A stretch of DNA of 64,000 bases, from the NCBI GenBank assembly GCA_020809705.1, contig CP085827.1, positions 4,650,001 through 4,714,000 on the forward strand. The letters run 5' to 3'. The position numbers were made by a program, and so were the translations under genes. This DNA comes from Calonectria ilicicola. Its lineage: Eukaryota; Ascomycota; Sordariomycetes; Hypocreales; Nectriaceae. The notes beneath the pieces were generated by a model that was not told the origin of the DNA, did no database searches, and saw only the letters and a program-made list of their open reading frames with translations. Within the stretch, counting starts at the first letter, position 1. Every line of letters starts with the position of its first letter. This document shows positions 24,066 to 38,500 of this stretch, in pieces.

Positions 24066-24722
24066 TATAATTATTAAAAAAATAAAAATAATATTATAAT
24101 TTTTTTTATTAAAAATTCTTTTTATTTTAAATATAAATAAATTTATTATAAAAAAATTAATTAAATTAAATAAAATATATATTAATAATAATTAATATAT
24201 AAATAAATTTTATAATTTTTAATTTATTAAAATTATTATTTTTAAAAATAAATATAAATATATTATGCTGTTAAGTTAATTCTATCTTGGTTAGGCGAAT
24301 TATATAGCTAAACTTAATTGTATTTACTACTATTATAGCTTTAAAGCTCTCTCTAGGTTAGAGCCTACAATTTACCAAAATATTATATTATTAAAAAATA
24401 ATTATATAAAAGTATTATTTATAATATTTAATAATAAAATAAAAAAATATTATATTAATTTTCTTTTTGATAAAAAACTCTTATATAAAATAATATATAA
24501 AATAATTAAAATTTAATTTAAAATACTTAATATAATTTAATATTATTACAGTAAATTATTAATAATAATATTTTATAATATAATAAATAAAAGCTTTAAT
24601 AAAAATATTTTATAATATAATAAATAAAAGCTTTAATAAAAATATATTAAAGAATTTTAATATATTTATTAATAAAATTTATTAAAGTATTTATAATTAT
24701 AATTAAAATAATAAAAAACTTT
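24066..24722 (-). repeat. family D repeat (inverted copy of 55537-56925)
   Basis: Reverse-complement similarity to 55537-56925 can be followed by eye on both sides of the inserted elements, for example AATAATTATATAAAAGTATTATTTATAA here and its complement near 56610. In both places the repeat abuts a family A head. An additional family A tail is inserted here at 24268-24377. It has no coding trace I can name. Confidence 0.5.
24268..24377 (+). repeat. short family A tail copy inserted in family D
   Basis: About 110 bp ending TTTACCAAAA, starting GCTGTTAAGTTAATTC. It interrupts family D, whose uninterrupted form is seen near 56650. It retains more G and C than its surroundings. A short flanking repeat TATTAT is present, but AT richness makes the duplication uncertain. 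Confidence 0.6.
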
Positions 24723-25119
24723 ATTAAATCTTTTTAATAATAATTAATAATAATTAATAAAGTTCTAAAGATTAATATAATTAAATATTAAAATATAAAA
24801 ACCTTTAAAAAATTAATAATTAATATTTATAAGTTAATTAATAATATAAAAATAAATAAAAAATTAAACCTATAATATAATATTATTATTTATTTTATTA
24901 ATTATTAACTTATTTAAAATAAATAATATAATAATAATAATTAATTATATTAATTAAATTATTATTATTAATAATATAAATCTTAATATTATTTAATTTA
25001 TAAAAAGATTAGATATTTCTTAATAAAATATTTAAAGAAAGAATATTAGTAATATAAATAAAATTAGTTTAATATATAAAAATATAAAAAGTTTTTATTA
25101 AATAAAAAATATTAAGTTT

Positions 25120-25350
25120 TTCTTATTTTAATAAATCATAGGCTCTAACCTAAAAGGAGCTCTAAAGCTACAATAATAGTAAATACAATTAAATTTAACC
25201 ATATAATTTACCTAACTAAAATATAATCAACTTTATAATAAGATTACTTTTATAAAAACTTAAATAATTATACTTAAAATAACTTCCTTTATTAAAACTA
25301 TAAATCCTAATATATATCCTTTACTACTTTTAATATAATATTAAAAATTA
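25120..25350 (-). repeat. family A tail and interior fragment
   Basis: Minus-strand tail (AAATCATAGGCTCTAACC at about 25134) followed by interior sequence to about 25345, matching 18218 back to about 18120 of the unmutated copy. The head is missing or degraded beyond recognition. Confidence 0.6.
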
Positions 25351-25743
25351 TTAAAATATTTAAATTATTTATAAAAGAGAAATTTTATATTAAAAATAAT
25401 ATTAAATATAATAAAAATTATTAATATATTTATAATAAATATCTTTTAAATAAAAGCTCTATTAAAGCTAATATTATTACTTAAGATTAATTAAGTATTA
25501 TATTATAATACTATATTTAGAGCTAGTTTTATAATAATTATTATAAATAATATTACTAATTAATATAAATAAATATAATATATATTAAATATAATAATAT
25601 TAATTAATATAAATAAATATATTATACATTAAAAATAATATTATTAATTTATATAAATAAAAATAATATATATTTAAAATAATAATTAAAATAAATAATA
25701 AAGATAATATTTAAATTTAAAATTTTATATTTAATTTTTTTTA

Positions 25744-25990
25744 AATAATTTAGATAAAAAAATTTCTTAAATTTAATTATTTTTTTAAAATAGCCTAAAT
25801 AAAAAAATTCCTTATATTTAGTTATTTCCTTAAAAATAGCTTAAATAAAAAAATTCCTTATATCCAGTTATTTCCTTAAAATAGCCTAAATAAAAATCAT
25901 ACTATTTATTATAAATTAATTTAAAATCATACTATAATATTATAAATCAATTAAAAATCAGACTATTATATTATAAATTAAAAATTTAAA
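25744..25990. repeat. two adjacent short tandem arrays upstream of the hAT gene
   Basis: First, three to four units of about 46 bp (core AATAGCCTAAATAAAAAAAT with TTATTTCCTTA), 25744-25892. Then about three units of about 32 bp (core AAAATCATACTAT with ATTATAAAT), 25894-25990. They lie just before the hAT coding start and may be subterminal repeats of that element; I could not find its 5' terminal inverted repeat. Confidence 0.6.
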
Positions 25991-27566
25991 AATTTCTATA
26001 TAATAATAATCTTTCTTTCTCTTAATTTTCTTTTTTCTTTTTTAATATTATCTTTTTTTATATTATTAAAAAATAGCTTCTTCTAGCTATAGTAAATCTA
26101 AAAATAATTTTAAAGAAAATAGTTTCTTTAAAACTAATAATAGTTTTTCTGAAACTAATATAGCTTCTTCTTCTATTATTAAAAATAATTCTATTTTAGC
26201 TAATTTTATTATATCTGATTTTTCTAATTTAATTTATAATAAAGCTAATTTTAAATTAGAAGAAGCTAATAAATCTAGAATATATATTATTAAAGAAGGC
26301 TTATTTATTAAGTCTTTATTACCTATTAACTTTTCTAAAAAAAGGCAAATAAAACTTTCTTATACTAGGTATATATATATATATTTTTTTTCCTTTTAAT
26401 TTTTTTTAATTAATTATATATAAATTATATACTAATTTTTTTTAATTGTAATTATTTTATTATAACTAATGTAAAGAGATTTCAAGGATCTAATTTAGCT
26501 AGGTATTATGAAGCTAAACATCCTAATATTGCTTTTAATAAAAGTTCTAAAAAATAAAAAAAAGAAGTAAGTTTATTATTATTTTTAATTAGATTTTTAA
26601 GCTAATTCTTTTATAGAAATTGATAGTCCTAATATTAAAAAGGATTTTTTTAATTTAACTAAAAAAACTAAAGAAATTGAAAATAATTTCAAAGAAAAAG
26701 AAGCTTTAAATAAGATTTTATATTTTCTTATAGAAAATAATTTATTTTTTAAGCTTTTAAATTCTAAATCTTTTTCAAATTTATTATCTTATTATAATAA
26801 ATATTTTTTTTTATTTTATTTATTATATTTAATTTTTTAAATAATTAATTTTGTTTATAGAAATTCACCTCTTATAAATAGGTGGAAAATAAAGGATATT
26901 TTAAATGAAAATTATGAAAATAGCTTAATTAAGCTAAATTCTAATTTAGCAGCTAATATTAATTCCTTAGGATCTTTTTCCTTAGTTTTTGATATTTGGA
27001 CTGCTAATAATCAAAATGCCTATTTAGGTATTATTTTAGCTTATATTTCTGAAAAATTTCAGTTAGAATATAAGTTAATAGGTATTTATTTTTATTTTTT
27101 ATTTATATTATTTTTTAATATAATTTAAATATACTAATATATATTTTTAGGTTTTAATAAATTAACTGAAACTTATACTGGATTATATATATATAAAGAA
27201 TTTTTTAATTCTTTAATTATACATCCTAATTTAACTAAAAAATATCTTTAGGTTAGTATTTTATTTTTTTATTAAAATATATATATATATTATTTATTTA
27301 TTTATTTAAATATATATATATATTATTTATTTATTTATTTAAATATATATATATATATTATTTATTTATTTATTTAAATATATATATATATATATTATTT
27401 ATTTTAATTATAACTAATTTATTTAATTATAATATTACTAGAGATAATACAGCTAATAATAATCAATTTATAAATACATTTAAAACTATTTATAAAAATA
27501 ACTATAATATAAATTTTATAAATAATATTCGCTGTATTAGTCATATTTTAAATATAATAATTCAAG

Positions 27567-27740
27567 TGTAAGGACAATTGAGATCCTAGCGCCACTATAG
27601 CTAGAAGTGGCGTATAACCCACTCAGTCTATTAAAGAATCCCAATAAGCAATCAAGGAACACTTACTAAGTTAAAGTCTATATACTATAATACAATCTAT
27701 TTTATAACTTTTAAAATTACCTTAATTAATAATCTTTATA
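27567..27740 (+). repeat. Gypsy-1 5' LTR
   Basis: Starts TGTAAGGACAATTG and ends TCTTTATA (the expected terminal CA seen as TA). It retains GC-rich words such as CTAGCGCCACTATAGC that the interior has lost. Confidence 0.88.
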
Positions 27741-30700
27741 ATTCTTTAATTTTTATATTTCTTTAGATAATTAATATAATTATTATAAATATATAGATTA
27801 TAAATAATTATAATAAATACCCTTTAAATATATTATATATAAATATAATAATAAATAATAAATAAAAATATTAGATTTAAATATAAAATAAAAGCTTAAG
27901 GAATTAAATAAGTAATAATATAAGTATATATTAAATAATTATATTTTAGATTTAAGATATGAACTTTATAACCTTAGGCCCTTTTTAATAGAAAGATTAG
28001 AGTAAGAAGGTCTAGAGAGAGTAAATATATTATATAGATTTATAAAATATAATAATTACTTATTACCTATTTTATATAAAAAATATATAATAAAAGGAAA
28101 AAGGTTTTAAATTTTATTATAAATTATAATTTAATAATAAATAACTTAAATAAAAATATTATAAAAAATAATAAATTAATTATATTATATATTAAAGAAA
28201 GATTAAAATAAGTTATTAATTTATAATTATATTATTCTTTAAAATAATATAATTAATATATAAATTAATAATTAAATATATATAATAAAATTAAAAAATA
28301 ATTTATAAAAAGATTATTTAAATTTATAAAAGATTAAATAAATTATAATTAGATTCTCTTATTATCTATAAACCTAATAAAGAAATTATATTATAAACTT
28401 TAATAATTCTTTTTAATAGAATTTTTTAAATTTTATTTATAAAAAGTATATTAATTTAAAGTTTTAAAAAATATAATTAAAAGATAATCTTTTAAATTTA
28501 TAATAAAGTAATAAGTAATTATTAATAGATTATTTTAATATATAAAGTATTATTTATATATTTTTAAATATTTAAAATTTAGAAAATAAGCTTAATTTAA
28601 TTTATTAATATTATTATAAGTTAAATAAGAATCTAAAAAAGAAAATAAGGTAATTATAAATCTTATTATAGAAAATTAGAGAAATAACCTATAAAATAGA
28701 ATAATTATAATCTTATATATATAATAATATTAAATAATTAAAAAATAATTAAAATAAAAGATTATATTTAAAGGTAATTTAAAAAAATATAAAAAAATTC
28801 TAATTTTTAAATTAATATTATAAATATTTAAAAAATAAATATATATAAAATTAAAGATTTAAAGAAAAGTTTTAAAGTAAAAGATCTTAAAATTTCTTTA
28901 TTTTAAATATTTATTAATAATAAATATTTAAAAAAGGTTTAATAAAAAGTTATTTTATTATATAATATTTTAATAATAATAAATAAAATTATTTTAATTT
29001 TAAATATAATTAATTTTAATAAAATATAAAATAACTTTTAATTAAATTAATATAATTAAAAATATAAATATAAGTTATTAATATTAGAATTAAAAAATTA
29101 GATTTTTTAAAAAATAAGAAAATATAAAAGCTAAGCTTAATACTTTAATATTAAAATTAAAGATAATTTTTATAAAAAATATTATTAAAGATAAAGTGAT
29201 TATTCTTTAAGTATTTAATAAAAAAATAATTAAAGTAGATATAGATACAGATATATAAGTTAATCTTATTAGTATAAAGCTAGTAACTAGATTAGGGCTT
29301 AAAGAGATAATTAACTAAAAGGTATTAAATCTTATAAGTTATAATAGAATTAAGAAATCTTTAAGATAAGTTTATTAATTAACTTTCTTTTTAATTAATT
29401 TTAAAGAATTTTTATAAAAGATTTAATAAGTACTTATTAAAATTACTAGATTTAATAAAATTAATAATATTTTATTATTTATTAGATTAATAGGTAAAGA
29501 AGATATTATTATAAATATAAAGACCTATTTATAAAATTATAAGCTAATTTTTATTATAAATATAAAATATTTTATAAAAGAATTAATAAAAAATAATAAG
29601 TAAATTTAAATAATATATATTTATAATATATTTATATTAAATAAATAACTAATAATTACCTTTAGTAAGAAAGTTTAAAAAGAAGAAATTATATTATTTA
29701 TAAAATTAAAAAATAATATATAAGTATTTAATAAGAAAGTTATAAAAAATTATTTATATTAAAAAAGGTAGAATATATTATTAATCTTTAAGAAAAAAAA
29801 GCTATTATATAAATTAATTTATTTTATTAATAGGAAATAATAAAAGATATTATAGAATTATATTATAAAAAATATAATAAATAATTAAATAAAATTTTTA
29901 ATTAATAAAATAGAAATATTAATTTTTTTATATTTAAAAAAGATAGTATTTTAAAATTATATATTAATTATAAAAGATTAAATATAATAATAATTAAAAA
30001 TTATTATTTTTTATTATTAATTAATAATTTATTAAATTATTTTATAAAAATAAAATAAATTATTAAAATAAATCTTTAAAATATATATTATTATATTAAT
30101 ATTAAATCTATTAATTATTAAAAGATTATTTTTTATATATAATATAATTATTTTTAATATATAATAATATTATTTAAGCTTATTAATATACTTATTATTT
30201 TCTAAATATATATTTACTAAATACTTATTAGATTATTAGATATATATTATATTATATATTTAAATAATATTATTATTTACTTTTAAAATTAAAATTAATA
30301 TATATAAAATATTAAAAAGATTTTATAAAGGCTATAAATAATTTAATTATATATTAAATTATTTAAATATATCTTTTATTAATAGAAGATTAAGTTTCTA
30401 AATTATATTATTATATAAAAGAAAATTAAAATAAATCTAATATAAGTTTAAGTAATTACTAAGTAATTTATATTAATTAATTTTAAAAAAGTATAAATCT
30501 TTTTAAACTTTTATAACTTTTATAAAAAGTTTATTTTAAAATATTTAAAAATTATAAAGCTTATTATAATTTTACTTAAAGATAATAAAAAAGATTATAA
30601 AATAAAAGAATTTATATAGCTTTTAAAGGTATAAAAAATATTAAAAAAGCTTTAATATACCTTCTACTTAATAATTATTTTTTAATATTAAAATTTTAAA

Positions 30701-33014
30701 TTATTTATATATATAAAAATAAGTATATTAATTAAAATTATTTTAAATATATTATTTTAATTATAAATAAATTAATAGTAATTAGTTATTTATTAATTAT
30801 AAAAGTTTATAAATATAAAATAATATTAAATTATAGATTAATAAGAACTTTTAATTATTATAAAAAATTTAAAATATTAAAATTATTATTTATTAAGATT
30901 ATTTAATAAATTTATATTATTAATAAATTATATTACTTTAATAAAAGTAATATTTACCTTTATATAAGATCTTTAAAAAAGGCTTATTTATTAAATATAT
31001 AAACTTATATTATTTAATTTTAATATTAAATATAAGTTAAAGAAAATAAATCTTATTAATAAGCTTTTTAAAAGATTTAATTATATATTAAGTAAAATAA
31101 CTTATTATAATATATTATTTACTTTAATAAAAAAACTAATATTAATTAATAAATTATTATTAAATATATAATAAATAATTGCTAACTTTAAAGAAGAGTA
31201 TAAGAGCATTTAAATATATATATAAGCTATTTAAGCTAATTTAAGAGAGATTTTTTTATTTTTAAATTAAAATTAGGTCTTAGGATTCTCTAATTTAATA
31301 TAATATATAATATATATTTTTATAATTATAATATAAGTTAAAGAAGTAATAGATTATATTAATAAGTACTTAAAGAATATTTAATAAAAAATAATTATAA
31401 AAAATTATAAGGATTTATTTAAAATTAAAATTATTAACCTAGATTAATATATCTTATATTTTATTATAAAAAAATTTATATAAGGTAAAATAGTATTTTT
31501 ATTATAATTTTTATATAAATTAAAAGATTTAGTTAAAGGATTATAAGTTAATAATTAATATTATTAATAAAAGGTAAAGAAAGCTTATAAAGTAGTTAGT
31601 AAATAAAAGAAGTATTATCTTAATAAATAAAATACTTTTTTTTATAAAGAAAGATTAATAATCTTAGACTAATATATTATAAAAAAAGAAATCTTAAGAA
31701 GATACTATAATAATTTAAAATTAAGATATATAAAGATATATAAGATACTTAAATTAATTAATTATAAATTCTATTAGAAAAATATAATTAATAATATTAA
31801 AGATTATATAATAAAATATTAGGTATATTAAGGCAAGCGCTTATTAAGGTATAAGCTATATAAGTAATTATAGTTATTCTCTTTACTAGTATATTTATTT
31901 TAAGAAATTAATATAAACTTTATTATAAGATTATTAAATAATCTTTTTATTAATAAAAAAAATACTTAATATAATCTAATTAATATAAATCTTTTATAAA
32001 AATATTAAATATAAATTTAAAATATTAAAGAAAATTATAAATAATAAAAATAAATTAATTATTAATAAATTTTAAATAAATCTTATAAAAAAATAAATAA
32101 TTATTTATTAATTATTTACTATATATTATTTATAAATAAATAATTAAATAAAATAAATTTACTAAATATTAGAAAAATATCTTTAAATATATATAAAAGG
32201 CTTATTAAATTAATAAATAGCCTAATTACTTAAAGCAAAGTTTATATATAATAATAATATATATAATATTATTAGAGTTTTTTTAATATAAGTACTTTAT
32301 AAGTATTATTTTAAAGTAATAGCTTATATCCTTAAATATACTAAAGCTAAAATATAGGAAATTAATAAGCATTTAATAATCCTTTACCAAATATAAGAAT
32401 AAGCTTAAGAATGCTAGTAATCTATTATAAAGATATAATTTAAGTATTATAATTAATATTATTAAGCTATTAATTAAGTATTTTTATTTTAAAAATAAGA
32501 AATTAATATTATAATTTATTAAAATAATAATTAAAAAGAAAATAAAGAAATAAATATATAAAATATATTTACTAAAATAATATTAATATATATATAATAT
32601 ATTCTTAATTTTATTATTAAAGCTATAATTATAGCCTTAATAAGTAAATAGTAAAAGTATAACTATTCTTCTTAAATTAAAGAAAGAAGAGGAAGAATAA
32701 AAAGTAATAGAAATTATAAATTATAAGGAAAATAAAGAATAATTATTCTATTAAATTAAATAAATAAGCTAATTAATAGAATATAATATATAAAAACCTA
32801 TTAAATACTTATAAAATACTTTATAAATAATATAAAAATATTATAAATAATATAAATATATATATAAAAAATAAAATAATAATATAAAATAAAAAATATA
32901 ATAAAAGTATAATAAATAGCTAATAGGATAATTATTAATTAATATATTTATAAGTATAAATATATATATAAATTATTAAAATAATAATTAAAAGATACTT
33001 AATAAAAACTTAAT

Positions 33015-33205
33015 AATAACTTAATAAACAGATATCTAGAAAAAGACACTATAACTATAATTACAAGAACAATCACAAAGGCAACTATCATATCCACCAT
33101 AACTATAACTAGTAGGCGATATAGATATATTATTAAATATAGGCTTAGACTTAACCTTAGAGACAATAGACTCTATAATCTTAGACTTCTTCTTCTCCTT
33201 CTAAA
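33015..33205. other. less-mutated island inside Gypsy-1
   Basis: About 190 bp with intact CpA dinucleotides (for example ACAATCACAAAGGCAACTAT) inside otherwise ruined sequence near the 3' part of Gypsy-1. No protein family is recognisable in it. It may be single-copy DNA captured by this copy, or a part of the element absent from the other copies and so not paired during RIP. Confidence 0.5.
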
Positions 33206-34480
33206 TATAATATAAAAATATATTAATTACTTTTTACTAAATAAGAGATTTTCTAGTATATTTAATAATATAAATAAGATTATAATAATCTATAATAATA
33301 ATTAAAGTATATAAAATTTTATATTTTTATATAATAATAAATTAAAATAAGAAATCTTTTATAATATTAAAAATATAAATAAATTTAATTTAATTAAAAA
33401 TATTTAATAAATATTTAATAATTATAATAATATTATTACTATAAGTATAAAAAAAAATAATATAAATTAAATAAAAATATAAATTTTTAATATTAATAAA
33501 AATAAAAATATATTATAATAAATTAATAAAATACTTATTAAATATAAAATAAAGGTATTTACTTAAATTTAGAAGTTTAATATTATTAGCTTATATAGAT
33601 AATAATTTTTTATAGTAAATATAAAGATAATTATTTATTAAATATTTTATAAATATTAATTATATTTTTAATACTATTTTTAATATAATATTAGGAATTA
33701 ATAATAATATATATAATTTAATTAAAATATTAGTAATTAATATTTATTAAAGGTTTAAAAATATTATTATTATTTTTATTATATTTAATAATATTATATA
33801 TATTAAATTTAATTAAGAAATTCTAATACTAGATTATAATATTAATAAGCTTTTAAAAAATCTAATTAAATTAATAATAATTATATATAGAATATTTAAT
33901 AAAAATAAATATATTATATTATAAAATTAGCTAGCTTTTTTATAATAAATATAGTAAATATTAATAGATTTTTAATAATAAATAAATAAAAAATTATTAT
34001 ATTTTTATATAATATAATAAAAATAAAATAATTATTTAATAAATATTTAATTAATAAATTACTTATAATAAGTAAATATTATAAAAAATTAAAAAAGAAA
34101 TAATATTATAAAAATTTAAAAAGTATTTAATAAAAAAAAGAAAAATAAAATAATAATAAAAAAATAAATATATATATATATATAATAAATAAAATAAAAA
34201 ATATTATTTATATAAAAGAATTATAAATAAATATAAAATAAAAAGAATAATAAATATATTATAATATATATTTTATTAAAAGTAAAATCCTTATAATAAC
34301 CACCTATTAAACACATATTATATATATAACAAATAACAAACAACATATACTATATAAATAACAATTAAATAATAATAATAATAATAATATATAATCATAA
34401 CTATAAATATATAAAATTATTTAAAATAAAAAAACTATTAATAAATACTTAAAAACTAAGTATTAAAAAAGAGAGATAAT

Positions 34481-34654
34481 TATAAGAACAATTAAGATCC
34501 TAGCACCACTATAACTAAAAATGGCATATAATCTACTTAGTTTATTAGAGAATTTCGGTGAGCAATCAAGGAATACTCGCCAAGTTAAAGTCTATATACC
34601 ACAATACAATCTGTTCTATAACTCTCAAGATCACCCTGGTCAATGACCCTTATA
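34481..34654 (+). repeat. Gypsy-1 3' LTR
   Basis: Same length as the 5' LTR. It begins TATAAGAACA (mutated TGTAAGGACA) and ends CCCTTATA. The 3' half is less mutated than in the 5' LTR, the 5' half more so. Confidence 0.88.
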
Positions 34655-35399
34655 TCAAGATATATTAAAAGAATTTATTTCTTCTAATTCTATAGAAATT
34701 GAATTATCTAATTATATAAATTCAATTTCTATAGAAAATTCTGAATTAGAAGAAATAGAAAAAATAAATATTAATAGTAAGTTTCTTTTATTAAAAAATC
34801 TATATTAAATTACAAGGCCAAGTTTATATAATTTTACCTAAAGGCTTATTATATATTTATTAAATATATAAAAAATTAAAGCTTTTAAAAGAAGATTTTT
34901 TAGAAAAATCTAAAAAAGCTAACTTAATAAGTATTTTATTTTTTTTAATTATAAAGTTTTAAATTATTAATTATTTTATATAGGATTTTTATAAAATCTA
35001 TTATAATTCTATTATAAAAGGCTTAAAAGAATTAGAAAAATATTTTCCTAAGAGGTTAGATTTTTTAGCTATTAGAAATTATAAGCCTTTTATTTTAGCT
35101 ATTATTTTAGATCCTGGATTTAAATTAACCCATTTTCAAGAAAATGGATTATTATATCATTATCCAGATATAAATAAAGATATTTTAAATTTATTTAAAA
35201 CTAAATTTAATCGGTTAGTTTTTTATATATATATATATTTAAAAGCTAATTTAAAATAGAATAAAAATAGAAAAATATCCAGAAAATCCTAATTTAAATT
35301 TATCTTTTGATGAATTAAATGAGGATATTTATAATAAAAATTCTTCTAAATCCGGGTCTAGTTCTAATTCTAAAAAAGAATTATATATAGGAAATTTAG

Positions 35400-35550
35400 T
35401 GTCACAGGTCACACAGGTAGTCATGTGTGGAGTCATATGTGTACCACACATACATACAATGTTAATATTAGCTAACCGTAGTGAGAGCCTTCTGCCCTCT
35501 TTATCACACAATATAGTTATTATGCCTATCTTTGGCCTTATTTTATAATA
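35400..35550 (+). repeat. Gypsy-2 copy 1, 5' LTR
   Basis: Starts TGTCACAGGTCACACAGG and ends TTTTATAATA (mutated TCTTGTGACA). Many CpA sites survive. A 60-codon minus-strand frame at 35329-35511 is an accident of this GC-richer stretch. Confidence 0.9.
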
Positions 35551-38500
35551 ATTTGTATAATTATTTAATTATATTCTATTATAATTATTTAAAATAAAAA
35601 ATATTATTAAGTTAAGAAAAGTTTAAATTATATTGCTATAATTTAATAATAATAAAGATTTTTATAAAAATTAATTAAAAATCCTTTAATCTTATAAATA
35701 AAATAATATTAAATTATTTTAAATATAAGTAATAATTAATTTAAGTATTATTAAAAAAGAATACTTATATTAAGATAAGTAAAGCTAATATTATAATATT
35801 AATTAGTAGTTATATAAATCTTAGAATTCTAGATATATTTAATAGCTAGATTAAAGATATTTTATATATAAATTAGTTAATTATAATAAAGATAATAGAA
35901 GGTTATATATTTATTAATAAGAATAATCTATTATTCTTATTAAAATATCTTTTAATATTATTAAATAATAATAATTATTATATAATTAATTATATAATAT
36001 TTTAGGCATTATTTATAAGTATTAAAACTAGATTTTTAATTTAATATAGTAATTTTACTTAAATATAAAAAGAAAATCGAAATTTATAGATAATAATTAT
36101 TATATAAATTAACATTATTATTAAAACTAATTAAATATTTAAATAAATTAATATTTAAAATATAACTTTAAATAAAAAAATCATCTAACTTAAGATTTAG
36201 CTAAGAATAATTAACTAAAATCCTACCTAAGGCTCTTAATAACTAAGATATATAATAATAAACTTAGAAAAGTTTATAATTAAAAAATAAAAAAGTATTA
36301 AGTAATTTATAAATAATAGAAAATATAGATCTAATCTATATTTATAATAAATATTAAATACTTCCTAATATTAATTAAAAAACTTATATTTATAATAAAC
36401 TAGCTTAAAGGATAAGTATAAAATAATATTTAAAATAGTATTAAAAAGATAAATATAAATCCTATATAGTCTACTATATAAAAATAATAGATAATAGATA
36501 TATTATTAAATATATTAGATAGTTAATATATCCTCCTTAATCTAATTTAAAATATTAAAAATACTTTTAATATTTTATATTAAAAAGATTATATATATAA
36601 GGACTTTAAGATTAATTTTAATTATTATATAAATAAAATTTAAATTAATAATTAAATTAAAATTAATTATTTATAAAAATATATTAATAAAAAAATTATA
36701 ATAATTATTAATTTTTAAATTAAACTTTTAATAATTAATAATTATAAATTATAAAATAAAATAATAAATAAAATTAGAAAAAACTTATAATAAAAAAAGT
36801 ATATTAATAAATTTAATAATTAGAATATATACTTTATATACTTTAAAATAAATTAACTAATAAATAAAAAGAATAATAAACCAATAGATCTCAATTATAT
36901 TTATATTATTAATTAAGAATAAGAATAAAGATTTAATCTTAATCTATATATTATATATAATAGATTTAATTATATTACCACCAATTACCACTAACTAGAT
37001 AATCCTATCCCTATACCCCTATAATTAATAGACTAAAATTATACTAATTAGATCTATTATTAAGACCGAGATTAAGGTTATAGTTATAGTTATAGTTTTA
37101 AAATATATAACTAAGAAGCTTTTATCTAAAATTATAATAATAATTATATATAATTATAATTAACTTATAGCTAAAATTAATAAGGAAACTAATAAATAAT
37201 GTCTTAATTATAGCCCTTATTATAACCTTTATAATAAATATATTTAATATAATAAGAATATATAATTAAAAAAATAACCTTAAAAATATCTAATATTATA
37301 GATAATAAGCTAATTTAATTAATTAAGATATAAGATTATTAGTTAAAAGGCTTACCCTTAATCTAAATTATAACTAAAGATTAATATTATATAAAAATAA
37401 AAATAAATTAATTAAAATTATATTACTAGATAATACTTTACTTAAATTTTACTTATTATTTAATATAATAAACTTTTTCCTTATTAAAATCTATCTTTTT
37501 AATCTATATAATTTAATATTATTTACTTTTTTTAAATTTAATAATTTAATTAATAATAATTTAATTATATTTATATTTATTAATAAAAAAGAAATAATTT
37601 AAAAATATAATTTAATTATTAAACTATTAAAAAAGTTAAAATATATTTATCTTATTAATAATATAATCTAGTTTATAATTTTATATTATTTTATTACTTA
37701 ATTATATATTAAAAATTATATAAAGATCTTATTTATATTTATTATAAATCTAAGAAAAAGCAACCTAATTATCCTTAATTTACTATAATTAGACTACTAT
37801 AATCTAGACTATAATTAGCTATAAAGATAACTTATTTTTAAATCTAAATACTATCTATATAAGTATCTACCCTAGAGAACACCAGAAATTGGCTATAATA
37901 TACTCCTAGAAATTATAGTATATATTTAAAGCTATAATTATTAAAAAGTTTTTATTAAAGATAATAATAAAGATAATACTTTTATAAAATTAATTAAATC
38001 TTTTATTAAAGATTAAACTATAGATTTAATAGAGATTAAAGTAATTAAATATTAAAATAAAAGGTTTAGGAAATATCTACTATTAGCCTAATTTTTTATA
38101 AGCTTATATTACTTAAAAATAAATAAATAATATTTATAAATAAGAAAAATAAAAAATAAATTAAGTTAAATATTTATATTAAATCTATATAATATTTAAA
38201 TTATTAAAATAAGTAATTTTATATAATTCTATAAATAAAAAAGAATAAAAATAATAATAATTTATTTATTAAAATTATAATAATTAATTAAAGAAGAAGA
38301 AATTAAATAAATATTTAATAAACTTTTATAAGGCTTATTAGAAGTCTTATAGCTATAAAAGGAATCTTTTTAATAGATTATAGTAAGTGATTATATAATA
38401 AAAAAAGTATATAAAGTCTTTAATTTATACTTTTATAATTTTTTATAAATAAATCTAAAAAAGATTATAAAATCTAAAATATTATATTAAAAGATTATTT

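Larger units (their letters stand above)
27567..34654 (+). mobile_element. Ty3/Gypsy LTR retrotransposon 'Gypsy-1', RIP-mutated, 7088 bp
   Basis: Complete insertion in the hAT gene: LTRs 27567-27740 and 34481-34654, both exactly 174 bp, flanked by the 5-bp duplication TCAAG (27562-27566 and 34655-34659). The interior is riddled with stops, but the reverse transcriptase block is legible at 29951-30035 as a C-to-T-mutated form of the Gypsy DYRGLN...IKNRYPLPLI region, placing it in Ty3/Gypsy and on the plus strand. A purine-rich stretch (AAAAAAGAGAGA, about 34465-34476) precedes the 3' LTR. By my hand count the LTRs differ at 37 of 174 positions, all transitions. A third copy of the family starts at 63752. 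Confidence 0.88.

Noticed and set aside
35329..35511. 60-codon minus-strand ORF, the only one of that size in the AT-rich half
   Set aside because: It overlies the Gypsy-2 5' LTR (35400-35550), whose higher GC gives a chance open frame; it has no family signature.
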